Positions 15,249 to 23,404 of a DNA stretch of 26,079 bases are shown here, one piece after another. Positions within the stretch are counted from its first letter, which is position 1. Each line of letters starts with the position of its first letter. The notes below the pieces were generated by a model. It saw only the letters and a list, made by a program, of their open reading frames with translations, was not told the origin of the DNA and searched no databases. The DNA comes from G963666945 sp963666945. Its GTDB lineage: Bacteria; Bacteroidota; Bacteroidia; Bacteroidales; Marinifilaceae. The stretch spans positions 1-26,079 of the forward strand of contig CAXXRT010000036.1 in NCBI GenBank assembly GCA_963666945.2, in the 5' to 3' direction. The position numbers and the translations under genes were made by a program.

Positions 15249-18110
15249 TTACTTATTTATGATAAAAAAAGTAGTGGCAACACTTGCTGCAATTGACGAT
15301 ATCCTTGCTGTAAGGTCAACCCAGTCAGTCGGTTTTCTCTCTGGTCTTTTTGGTACAAAGATTCTTGAGCCTTCCTTTACCATGGGGTCGCTCCACAATG
15401 CGCGGCGGCGTCTGGCGTTTCCTCCGGGGTAATAAACCACGGCCTTGCCTCTTGCTGCCTCGAAGGTAAAGTCTCCTGCTGCCTCTACGTAGTCCTTTAT
15501 GCTCCAGCCTGCACGGTACTGTACTATACCGGGACTGTTAACATATCCCTCTACTTTTACTGTGCCCGGGTGACGGGGTATTGTTATTGTGTCGCCTTCC
15601 TGAAGTAACACGTCGTGTTTTAGTCTTCCCGTTAATGCCTTGTCAAAGTTTGCTACCAGTCTTAAGGAGTCTCTCCTGAAGTCAATGGCTTCGGAGTATG
15701 CCTCGTTGGTCATTCCTCCGGCTCTTTCAATCAGTTCCCTTAGGGTTTCTTTCTCTTTTAAGAGTGTATATGTACCGGGGTATTTTACTTCTCCTATAAG
15801 ATGTACCTTTCTCTGGTACTCGTAGTTGGGGTACTGACGAACGACCACTATGTCCCTGTCGTCAAGGATGAAGCCGTCGTCCTTATCGAAGCTTAGCAGC
15901 ATTCCGGGGTCTATTTCTATCTTTTTGACTGAAGACAGCTGTTTGTCCGTAACGTTGAAGGGATCTACCCTGAATATCTCTACTGTCGATTTGTAGGCTG
16001 ACTTCTGGAATCCTCCTGCCTGTACTATGATGTCCTTGATGGTCATGTTTGTCTGTAGCTCGTACTCTCCGGGCTTATTGACCGCTCCCTCTATGCTGAC
16101 CTGCTTTGGATAGTATACCATACTGGCATCGTAAACAATTAGCTTGTCGCCTGCCTGCAAAACAATGTCCTTATCCTTATTGCCCGATAGTATGTCTCCC
16201 AGTGGCAAGGGTATTACTCTTGTTGTCAGCTTATCGTCGTTGTACCTTATGATATCGGCTCTTTCAAGGTAGGTGTTCTTCCTGAAAAACTCGTCTTCCA
16301 GTCCTCCTGCCTTCATAATAAGATCGGATACCCTCATGTTGCGGGCATAATCGAACTCTCCGGGATTGGGCACATGTCCTTCTATCTTTACGAACTGCTT
16401 AAGCTTTAAATCCCATATTGAGTATACATGTATCTTATCCCTGTTTTCCAGCTTCAGCTTCAGGTACTGCTGGTCTTCAAGATTTATATTAAAGTACTGC
16501 TTGTTTCCGTCGTCAAGAGTCCTTACCAGCTCTGCCTTCCTGGAATATACGTCTTCCTTAAGTCCTCCTGCCTCTTTGATAAGTGTCTCTACTGTCATGC
16601 TGTCTGTCAGTGCATACTGTCCCTGTCGGTAAACGGCACCACCGACCTCTACCTGGTCGAGGTTCTTACCTGTAAAGGCATAAAGCATAACGGTATCTGT
16701 ATCGAATAAAGGAAGCTTGTTAATATGCATCTTACCTGAGTTGTATTTCCCCAGTCCTTCCTTGACCATTGTCCTCAGCACCCTTGCCTGTGGGTCGGGG
16801 TTAAGACGGTTGATAACAACTATTGAGGGGTCGGTTGTTGACTTCACCCCTCCTGCAAAACGCACAAGGTCGGCTAGTGTCTCCTTATCCTTTAACTCGT
16901 ATATCATTGATCTGTTAATCTCTCCCTTTATGGTCACAGAGTTCTTGCGGTATGGTACCATCACCACATCCCTTGGGGCAAGACGGATATCCGACTTAAG
17001 ACTGCCCTCTGTAAGGTAATCGTAAAGATCGACCGTACCTATTGTCTTTCCGCCACGGATGACCTGTATCTCCCTTAAAGATCCGTCGGTCTTTGGTCCT
17101 CCTGCGGCAAAAAGTGCCGAGAAGGCTGTGCTCAGGGAGTTGACCCTTACCATGCCGGGCTGCTTAACGTTACCCACTATGTAAACGGGGAAAGATGTGA
17201 CTTTCGAAAGGGTTATGTCAAGATAACTGCTGGCCTTGCCCGCGGCGGGCTGAAGGGAACTGAACGATCGGGACATCAGTGATGTCAGCTTTTTCTTTAA
17301 AGCGCCCAGTGACTCTCCTGCCAGCTTAATCTGACCGACCTTATTTACATATACCGTTCCGTCGTTACTGACAACAAGGGGCTCCTGCAATTCCACTTCT
17401 CCCCATATATTGAGGGTCAGCTCATCGCCTGGTGCTACTATGTATCCGTTGTCGGATGGCCCCACATCGTTAAGCTGGGCCTTATAGGCTCCCTTAAATA
17501 TGTCGTATCCGAAATATGTCAGTTCTTCTTTTCTTTCTTCTGCAGGGTTCCATACTACTTCAAGGGAAGATATCTCCCCCGTAGATGATTTTATATCCAG
17601 CTTGGTATTCAGGCCTTCTTCGGGGATCTCCCTTAGCCCGGTCTTCCTGACACCGAACTTAAGCATTTGCCTCTCTCCGGGCATAAGAATGCCGCTTAGC
17701 GTGCGTGCCGTACTGTCCTTTTTGTTGTAAAGATATATCCAATCAACCCTGTTGCTTATAACCCAGCTCATCTGCTCCTTGCCGGTATTCTCGAAATATA
17801 CCGAGTCAACGCCTCCCTCTTTGGGGAATTCTATGTAGTCGGAGGTTAAAAACAGTGACTTAATACTGCTTCCAACAGTGGATTTTGAAGCATCGGCTTT
17901 TGATTTATCGCTCATATTACTGACCTGACTCTTGTCAAGTCCCATGCTCTTGGCCCTTCTGATTGCCTCATCGGGGGTTATCTGTCCACTCATGACCTGA
18001 CGCTTAAGGTCTTCTATCATCTGTGTATTTTGTGCTCCGGCACACAAAATTCCAAATACCATAAACAACAATAGTACAATTTTCCTCATAATTTTTTTAC
18101 CCTGTTTCAT
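15249..18110 (-). CDS. wza: Large SLBB-domain polysaccharide export protein (Wza-like)
   Basis: This 953-residue envelope protein has a signal peptide (MRKIVLLLFMVFGILCAGAQ from Met8). A short helical segment (about 31-60, GQITPDEAIRRAKSMG) follows, then a BACON-like beta region at about 90-190 (FPKEGG, SWVISNRVDWIYL). A poly-export domain starts near PGDELTLNIWG (227-237). About seven SLBB-type repeats follow, each with G-V--PG-Y and a later AGG (for example GNVKQPGMVRV, GHVPNPGEFDY, GAVNKPGEYEL, GEVKYPGTYTL, GYVNSPGIVQY). E. coli Wza has about 380 residues; this long form is usual in Bacteroidota. The C-terminus ends in a hydrophobic helix (SSIAASVATTFFII). The protein would form the periplasmic and outer-membrane export channel. 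The start at Met8 (18089) is a real alternative, because the Met1 codon lies only eight bases after a hairpin with a T-run. Confidence 0.93.
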   Translation of the reverse strand: MKQGKKIMRKIVLLLFMVFGILCAGAQNTQMIEDLKRQVMSGQITPDEAIRRAKSMGLDKSQVSNMSDKSKADASKSTVGSSIKSLFLTSDYIEFPKEGGVDSVYFENTGKEQMSWVISNRVDWIYLYNKKDSTARTLSGILMPGERQMLKFGVRKTGLREIPEEGLNTKLDIKSSTGEISSLEVVWNPAEERKEELTYFGYDIFKGAYKAQLNDVGPSDNGYIVAPGDELTLNIWGEVELQEPLVVSNDGTVYVNKVGQIKLAGESLGALKKKLTSLMSRSFSSLQPAAGKASSYLDITLSKVTSFPVYIVGNVKQPGMVRVNSLSTAFSALFAAGGPKTDGSLREIQVIRGGKTIGTVDLYDYLTEGSLKSDIRLAPRDVVMVPYRKNSVTIKGEINRSMIYELKDKETLADLVRFAGGVKSTTDPSIVVINRLNPDPQARVLRTMVKEGLGKYNSGKMHINKLPLFDTDTVMLYAFTGKNLDQVEVGGAVYRQGQYALTDSMTVETLIKEAGGLKEDVYSRKAELVRTLDDGNKQYFNINLEDQQYLKLKLENRDKIHVYSIWDLKLKQFVKIEGHVPNPGEFDYARNMRVSDLIMKAGGLEDEFFRKNTYLERADIIRYNDDKLTTRVIPLPLGDILSGNKDKDIVLQAGDKLIVYDASMVYYPKQVSIEGAVNKPGEYELQTNMTIKDIIVQAGGFQKSAYKSTVEIFRVDPFNVTDKQLSSVKKIEIDPGMLLSFDKDDGFILDDRDIVVVRQYPNYEYQRKVHLIGEVKYPGTYTLLKEKETLRELIERAGGMTNEAYSEAIDFRRDSLRLVANFDKALTGRLKHDVLLQEGDTITIPRHPGTVKVEGYVNSPGIVQYRAGWSIKDYVEAAGDFTFEAARGKAVVYYPGGNARRRRALWSDPMVKEGSRIFVPKRPERKPTDWVDLTARISSIAASVATTFFIINK

Positions 18111-18123
18111 ACCTACACAAAAA

Positions 18124-18150
18124 CTGCCTGAATGTGTTTTTTTCAGACAG
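18124..18150 (-). terminator. Hairpin with T-run between capD-like gene and wza
   Basis: On the minus strand CTGTCTGAA and TTCAGGCAG form a nine-base stem with one mismatch around a nine-base A-rich loop, followed by TTTTT (18123-18119). This has the form of an intrinsic terminator. It would end transcripts from the dehydratase gene. It could also act as an attenuator, or a 5' stabilising hairpin, for wza, whose ATG follows within about a dozen bases. Confidence 0.6.
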
Positions 18151-18153
18151 ACA

Positions 18154-18186
18154 CAAATGTAACTATTTTATACTATAATCCTCAAT
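18154..18186 (-). promoter_or_regulatory. Bacteroidota-type promoter candidate for the wza-wzz-antiterminator operon
   Basis: On the minus strand TACATTTG (18161-18154) matches the -7 consensus TAnnTTTG exactly. ATTG (18186-18183; TTTG is the -33 consensus) lies 21 bases upstream. Transcription would start almost at the hairpin at 18150-18124. This suggests that the export operon has its own promoter besides read-through from the dehydratase gene. Confidence 0.5.
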
Positions 18187-18229
18187 TTTATCTTCATTAT
18201 ATGTTATATCCTCACCAACTCTTAATATC

Positions 18230-20158
18230 TTATTTCTCAACTGCATGAGTGACCATCTCCTTGTCCAGCTGCTCATAGATTGAGTTCTTTGATTTGAATT
18301 CGGGCACCATGACTTTCATATGCCTTACTATCTCAAAATTATCTTTTTCCTGAAGGTAAGGGTGAAATTCACTGACAAGCTCAATAACTTCGGAATGACT
18401 GTACTCCCTTACCTTGGCAATCATAATCCTTGGATGTACCGTTGGTAGCGTGTTTTCTTTTACGTTAAGCAGCTCCTCGTAGAGCTTCTCTCCGGGTCTA
18501 AGGCCGGTAAAACTGATATTGATATCATTACCCAATTTGTAACCCGAGAGCTTTATCATCTTTCTGGCAAGATCAACGATCTTTACACTCTCTCCCATAT
18601 CGAAAACGAATATCTCTCCTCCGTTACCCAGTGCTCCGGCCTGTAATACAAGCTGACAGGCTTCCGGGATGGTCATAAAGTACCTTGTTATCTCGGGGTG
18701 TGTCACCGTCACGGGTCCTCCTGCCTCTATCTGTCTCTTAAAGCGTGGAATGACTGATCCATTGGAGCCCAGCACATTACCGAACCTGGTGGTTATAAAC
18801 GATGTCTTTGACTTTTTATCAAGACTCTGGATATATATCTCGGCTATCCTCTTGCTTGCCCCCATCACGTTGGTGGGGTTGACGGCCTTATCGGTTGATA
18901 CCATGACAAAGCGTTCCGCCCCGTACCTGACGGCAAGCTCGGCTACGTTGGCCGTACCAAAGACATTGGTCTTGATGGCCTCCGAGGGGTTGTTCTCCAT
19001 CATGGGAACATGCTTGTATGCTGCGGCATGGTACACAAGGTCGGGTCGCAATACCGAAAAGACGTTCTCCATCCTTTCCTTGTCCCTCATGTCTCCTATG
19101 ACTATCTCTGCGTCGAAGAACTGAAATTCCTCCCTCAGCTCAAGCTCTATATCGTAAAGTGGCGATTCGGCCTGATCGAACAGTACTATCTTGGAGGGTT
19201 TGAAGCGTGTCAGCTGACGCACGATCTCGCTGCCTATGGATCCTGCCGCTCCTGTCACCAGCACCGATTTGTTCAGTATCTGCTTTGAGAGCTCTTCCTC
19301 GTTAAGCTTGATGGTGTCCCTCTCCAGCAGGTCTTCTATGTTTACCTTCCTTATCTGCCTCACGCTCAGCTCTCCGTTTATCCAACTCTCGAACCTGGGC
19401 ACCTCAAGGACTGCTATGTCGTATTTCAGACCAAGCTCAACGACTTCCCTCTTGCGCTCCGCAGGGAGGTCTCTCTTGGCTATAATAAGCCTGTCTATGG
19501 TCCTTCTCTGCAATAATTGCTCCAGTCCTGACGACCTGTATATGTTTATTCCTTCCAGCTTCTTGCCTGCCTTCTTGTCCTGATGGTCAATAAATGCGAC
19601 TATATTGCATCCTCCTCCCGAGTTGTCCAGGGCGTGCTTGACCATGATGGCGTATTCGTCGCTACCGTAAACAACTACGTTGTGGTTCTCACCCGATCTT
19701 CTTACATACTGGTTATATGCCGTCTTTATGAGTATCCTGAAGAGTATCATCTCGCACAAAAGGACAAAGAAATCTATTGCCAGCACCGAGAATGGCAGAA
19801 ACATTGCCGAAAAAAGAACTGAGTATACCACGTTCAATGCGGCTATGAATACCGTTCCTACGGTCACCACCATAAATATCCTCATGGCATCCTGTGAGCT
19901 TGTGTATCTTACTATACCGGAATAGGGACGAAAACAGACAAAGCTGATTCCCCTTACTGCCATAAACAGTGCAAGTATATTGAATATTTTATGCAGGGAG
20001 AAACTGTGTACGTCGAAATTTATTATTATAAGATATGCCAGGGATACTGACATAAAACTGAAAATCAGATCTATTATAAGGATTATCCACCTTGGTGTAT
20101 AGGTGAATGTCTGCAACGATCGTATTCTGTTTATCCTGTTTTCCAATAGTACGCTCAT
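18230..20158 (-). CDS. CapD/PglF-like membrane-bound nucleotide-sugar 4,6-dehydratase
   Basis: The 642-residue protein has four N-terminal membrane segments (about 24-46, 57-75, 93-117, 120-145), a CoA-binding-like Rossmann domain (about 158-260), and an SDR domain from about 295. The latter has TGAAGSIG at 302-309, AAAYKHVPMMENNP near 388-401 and STDKAVNPTNVMGASKR at 421-437. The active site thus has Asp423 and Lys424, with Met432 where shorter FlaA1-type enzymes have Tyr. The Met form is typical of the long CapD/PglF/WbpM class. It would make UDP-2-acetamido-2,6-dideoxy-xylo-4-hexulose from UDP-GlcNAc at the inner membrane, the precursor of FucNAc, QuiNAc or 4-amino sugars. The edge aminotransferase could act next. 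It is the first gene of the locus, with a long 5' leader, and is followed by a terminator-like hairpin. It is less AT-rich than the glycosyltransferase block. Confidence 0.93.
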   Translation of the reverse strand: MSVLLENRINRIRSLQTFTYTPRWIILIIDLIFSFMSVSLAYLIIINFDVHSFSLHKIFNILALFMAVRGISFVCFRPYSGIVRYTSSQDAMRIFMVVTVGTVFIAALNVVYSVLFSAMFLPFSVLAIDFFVLLCEMILFRILIKTAYNQYVRRSGENHNVVVYGSDEYAIMVKHALDNSGGGCNIVAFIDHQDKKAGKKLEGINIYRSSGLEQLLQRRTIDRLIIAKRDLPAERKREVVELGLKYDIAVLEVPRFESWINGELSVRQIRKVNIEDLLERDTIKLNEEELSKQILNKSVLVTGAAGSIGSEIVRQLTRFKPSKIVLFDQAESPLYDIELELREEFQFFDAEIVIGDMRDKERMENVFSVLRPDLVYHAAAYKHVPMMENNPSEAIKTNVFGTANVAELAVRYGAERFVMVSTDKAVNPTNVMGASKRIAEIYIQSLDKKSKTSFITTRFGNVLGSNGSVIPRFKRQIEAGGPVTVTHPEITRYFMTIPEACQLVLQAGALGNGGEIFVFDMGESVKIVDLARKMIKLSGYKLGNDINISFTGLRPGEKLYEELLNVKENTLPTVHPRIMIAKVREYSHSEVIELVSEFHPYLQEKDNFEIVRHMKVMVPEFKSKNSIYEQLDKEMVTHAVEK

Positions 20159-20470
20159 CTTTTTTTAATTTATAATGCAGATATACTGCAAAAAATTATC
20201 GAATATAATTATCGATATCCGGTCAATTAACACATAATCATAAAACACGAAGAACGGAACAAACTACAACCCAACGGGTTATGTTTACACCGCAATGATA
20301 CAGTCCCTATGCTTCAGTCTTATCAGTAATTTCAAATGCAAATCTATAAAAAATAAGCCCCTGTACCGCACAAGATATTTCAAATATTGCTAAACCCCCC
20401 GACTTATTTAATGAATAGGCCGTTTTTACAAATGAATGCCCCCAAAAAGCAAATGAAGCATTTCTGATGA
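20159..20470 (-). promoter_or_regulatory. Long 5' leader of the polysaccharide locus with several inverted repeats
   Basis: About 300 bases separate the best promoter from the first start codon and contain no credible gene. Short inverted repeats stand out. TGCAG-ATATA-CTGCA at 20176-20190 lies right before the start codon. ATCGA...TCGAT arms lie at about 20198-20216, and AACCC-AAC-GGGTT at 20268-20280. AATAAGCCCC near 20352 and CGACTTATTT near 20400 could pair at long range on the RNA. The leader length fits systems controlled by NusG-like antitermination, but no sequence proof of that exists here. Confidence 0.35.
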
Positions 20471-20502
20471 CAAAAATATATCTTGCCGGCTTTCATGACA
20501 AA
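20471..20502 (-). promoter_or_regulatory. Bacteroidota-type promoter upstream of the capD-like gene
   Basis: On the minus strand TTTG (20502-20499), a 20-base spacer and TATTTTTG (20478-20471) give an exact fit to the Bacteroidota housekeeping promoter pattern TTTG-N19-21-TAnnTTTG. Transcription would start near 20464, about 305 bases before the dehydratase start codon. Confidence 0.6.
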
Positions 20503-20605
20503 TATATGACTAAAAAGTTTTTGTTAATAAAAAGCTACTGTTAAATGTTGTATGTTGTGATTTTTTAACATATTGGGAGTGTTGGGGTTGGCAAGAAACA
20601 TAAGG

Positions 20606-20950
20606 GTTATTTTATATTTCTTTTTGATGCTACAATCTTTTTTACGCTATAGCGCTATGAATTTCATACAAGAAAAGATATTGTCAGGTCTTAAAATGTT
20701 TGCTGACGAAAAAATCCTATGTTTTTTTATTTTTTCTGCTGAAACATAGAAACTCGGCCCAAAGGCCTCAGACAGCTATGTTTCTTAACGCAGAAAAATA
20801 AAGAAACACTTAACGGATTTTTTCTATAGGCTGCTCATTTTAAGACCTGACTAAAGATGTTGCTGGCAGCTTTTCTTGCTTAACTGAAATTCATATCACT
20901 ACTTTACGCTAAAGATTTATAGGCATTCAAAAAGAAATTATAAAATACAA
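20606..20950 (+). repeat. Giant imperfect palindrome, left array, complete unit 1
   Basis: Nearly all of this ~340 bp segment is self-complementary in nested blocks. From outside in: TTTCTTTTTGATGC with GCATTCAAAAAGAAAT; TATGAATTTCA with TGAAATTCATA; CAAGAAAAG with CTTTTCTTG; GTCAGGTCTTAAAATG (20683-20698) with CATTTTAAGACCTGAC (20836-20851); GAAAAAATCC with GGATTTTTTC; TTTATTTTTTCTGC with GCAGAAAAATAAA; AAACATAG with CTATGTTT. The centre is GGCC-CAAA-GGCC inside the motif GAAACTC...TCAGACAG (20749-20775). No ORF of note and no transposase are inside. It could be a fold-back mobile element moved in trans, or an RNA rod if transcribed. Confidence 0.85.
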
Positions 20951-20956
20951 GAGGGG

Positions 20957-21055
20957 GATAGAAACTCGGCCCAAAGGCCTCAGACAGCTATGTTTCTTGA
21001 CGCAGAAAAATAAAAAAACACTTAACGGATTTTTTCTATAGGCTGCTCATTTTAG
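20957..21055 (+). repeat. Left array, truncated unit 2 (core plus inner right arm)
   Basis: From ATAGAAACTCGGCCC to GGCTGCTCATTTTA this repeats unit 1 (20747-20842) with very few changes, but the left arm and outer right arm are missing. The core GAAACTC begins at 20961, 212 bases after that of unit 1. The 21056-21078 stretch after it is not part of the repeat. Confidence 0.85.
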
Positions 21056-21079
21056 AATTAAAAACACAGGGGAAAGGGA

Positions 21080-21412
21080 AACTGAAATTTATAGCACTAC
21101 TTTTTACGCTATAGCGCTATGAATTTCATACAAGAAAAGATATTGTCAGGTCTTAAAATGTTTGCTGACGAAAAAATCCTATGTTTTTTTATTTTTTCTG
21201 CTAAAACATAGAAACTCGGCCCAAAGGCCTCAGACAGCTATGTTTCTTGACGCAGAAAAATAAAGAAACACTTAACGGATTTTTTCTATAGGCTGCTCAT
21301 TTTAAGTCCTGACTAAAGATGTTGCTGGCAGCTTTTCTTGCTTAACTGAAATTCATATCGCTACTTTACGCTAAAGATTTATAGGCATTTAAAAAGAAAT
21401 TATAAAATACGA
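21080..21412 (+). repeat. Left array, near-complete unit 3
   Basis: The segment begins with a right-arm remnant (AACTGAAATTTATAGC) fused to a left arm that starts at TACGCTATAGCGC (about 21104). It then follows unit 1 almost base for base to AATTATAAAATAC (21410). The core GAAACTC starts at 21211. Differences include TTTAAGTCCTGAC against TTTAAGACCTGAC. The outermost left arm of unit 1 (TTTTATATTTCTTTTTG) is absent. Confidence 0.85.
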
Positions 21413-21447
21413 GGGGGGATAGAAACTCCTCCCTTGCGGTCGTCAGA
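21413..21447 (+). repeat. Core motif variant overlapping the HNH gene stop codon
   Basis: After a G6 run the sequence reads ATAGAAACTCCTCCCTTGCG then GTCGTCAGA. This is the same GAAACTC...TCAGA frame as the repeat cores, but with the CTCCC...GGTCG insert otherwise seen in the right array (23991-24018). It lies 211 bases after the previous core. Its TCAGA supplies the TGA stop (21445-21443) of the HNH gene, so the repeat abuts and partly forms the gene end. Confidence 0.7.
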
Positions 21448-22119
21448 TAATACCTCTTTCTCTAACTATTCTTTTTCCTTCATTATCAAATTCCTTATAC
21501 AGTCCTTTTTCTCTGTAAACATTGTCTAGTTCTTCTAAAACTTCGGGGACATCCTTAAATACTTCTGCCCAGATGGAATAATGACCGATAAGTGAGTTAC
21601 GGGCAATTGCTTTTGCCATCGGAGGAATTGGTGCCTCAGTCCAATTATTATAAGATTTTTGGGCTGAATCCCAGGCTTCCTTTCTGGATATCCAGCGGGT
21701 ATCTGCTTCTGTTGGTTCATTTTCCCCTCCCGGATACCTGTCAAGTCCCATTAAAGATATTGTTTTTCTGGCATATTCTTTCTGTTCGTCAGACAATCCT
21801 TCCTTTACCTGTATTCCGTTTTCTTCCGAATATTTAAATGCCAAATCGGTATTATCAGTATCAGGCCACAGATAACCATCTCTGCCTTGATTACGGTCTT
21901 TCTTTACCGTATTGCAATACTTACACGACAACAAAAAGTTTTCCCAGTCAGTTTCATCTCCCCCATTATCCGGGGATGTACATGCTCGACCTCTATCATA
22001 TGTTTCACCGACATCTCGCAATAGGAACAATAATAACCTATCCTTTCAGCCAAATCGTGTCTTGCCTTCTTATAATCTGAATATTCTTTCGGAGCAACCC
22101 CTTTATCTACAGGCCTCAT
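21443..22119 (-). pseudogene. HNH endonuclease (PtuB-like / defence-associated), one-base frameshift
   Basis: Two overlapping frames together give one HNH nuclease of about 225 residues. The first (ATG at 22119, MRPVDKGVAPKEYSDYKKAR) carries YYCSYCEMSVKH and the VEHVHP metal/catalytic motif, then runs out of phase. The second continues DETDWENFLLSCKYCNTVKKD and WPDTDNTDLAFKY to a TGA at 21445-21443. One extra base near the C4 or G5 runs (plus-strand 21960-21975) would join them as ...HPPDNGGDETDWENF. Two CxxC pairs and the EH-x-HP core match HNH proteins that partner SMC/AAA-type ATPases in anti-phage operons (Septu, retron-linked and relatives). The start overlaps the ATPase stop as ATGA. 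As it stands the protein would be cut just after the EH motif and probably be inactive. Confidence 0.75.
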
Positions 22120-23404
22120 TTATTTTTATTTCTTTTATATTCTTCTTTTATCCTCTCCTGTTCCAATACGGCATAAAGACCGGTGTCTAATGAAAATGGC
22201 TCCATCACCATATCCAGTTCCCTCTTCATTTCATCGGTTGCGTTACCTTCCTTTACTGCCTTGTAATACTCTCTGGCCTTTTCAAACATTTTAATTCTCT
22301 TTCTGCTCCACTGTGGATTTTCAACCCCCTGTACTTCTTCGGCTATATCCTCAAGACTTAAACTTAAGCTACCTTTATCAAAAATCTTCTCTATTGCATT
22401 ATCTTTTAGCCTTATGATATATTCTGACTCCTGTATTAAAAAAGGAGAATGTGTTGTTGCAATAAATTGAATTGAGGGAAATGTTGTTCTCAGTACTGAA
22501 ACTATCCTTTTTTGCCATTCGGGATGTAAATGCAAATCCAACTCGTCTATTAGCACAATACCCTGTGTTTTTCCCAGTACATCTTCCCTTAAATGAGGAT
22601 TCAAAAGCACACATTTATATGCTATATCGGCAACCAAAGCAAAGAAATTTCTTGTCCGTCACTCAGGTACAAAAACGGCAATGTCCTCCCGTCATTCAAC
22701 TCAATTTTTAATCCCTGCGGTTTATCCGGATCGAACTCAAAATACACATTTTTACAATCAGGAATATTTTTTATTATGGCATCCTTTACAATTGAAAAGT
22801 TCAAATCCTCCTCGCCCTTCTGTATCCTCGACAACTCTTTCCCCTTAAACCAGTTTAAAAATTGTTTAAATGTTGATTTTGCCTCAAGACATCTCTCATA
22901 CCCCCTGAAACGCGAAGCAATACTTTGTTTCTTATCAGGAGAATTAACAACTTTGGCTTCGTCAAACAAACGACCTGTAGCATAATATGCCAAGATAGGC
23001 AAATCAACAGGTTCTCCTTTTCTGACATTAGTATCGACCTCTTTAGATTTATTTTTTATACTTTTTGCGCCTCTTATTAATGTAGAACTCTTAAAATTTG
23101 TGAGTTCTCTTTTCCATTTCAAAGGTTCGTCATGAAAGGTTCCCTCTGCCTCAACAACTACAGGAAACACATATTCTTCACTTATTTCTGAAGATCTAAT
23201 ATATACATCATCGTGCAAAATATGGCGGGTTTTAGCGCTACGAATACCTAAAAAAAATGAACCCATAGCAACATTTAAGGCCTGAAGTATAGCCGTCTTT
23301 CCGCTACCATTATCTCCAATTATCAAATTAAAACCTTCGTGCAAAGGCAATTCCAACCTACTATAACCCCTGAAATTATCTAAATACAAACGTTTAATTT
23401 TCAT
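22116..23404 (-). pseudogene. AAA/ABC-type ATPase of a two-gene defence-like operon, one-base frameshift
   Basis: The restored protein is about 429 residues: Walker A GDNGSGKT at 30-37, a middle region with RFRGYERC and FLNWFKGKEL, the ABC-like signature LSDGQ at 247-251, Walker B GIVLIDELDLHLHPEW and H-loop ATTHSPFLI. This is the AAA_15/AAA_23, OLD/RecF-like group used as sensor-regulators in Septu, Gabija-like and retron systems. The 5' frame ends early (LSDGQEISLLWLPI, stop at 22622). The frame after it reads FFALVADIAYKC. One added base at about 22650-22656 gives LSDGQRNFFALVADIAYKC, the expected motif. A -7-like box TAAATTTG lies at 23509-23502 without a clear -33 partner. Downstream is the HNH gene with a four-base overlap. 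A nuclease regulated by ATP and some phage or nucleic-acid cue is inferred from the pairing. Confidence 0.78.

Noticed and set aside
15053..19925. Plus-strand open frames opposite wza, wzz and the dehydratase
   Set aside because: They are low-complexity shadows of strong minus-strand genes, with no recognisable domain.
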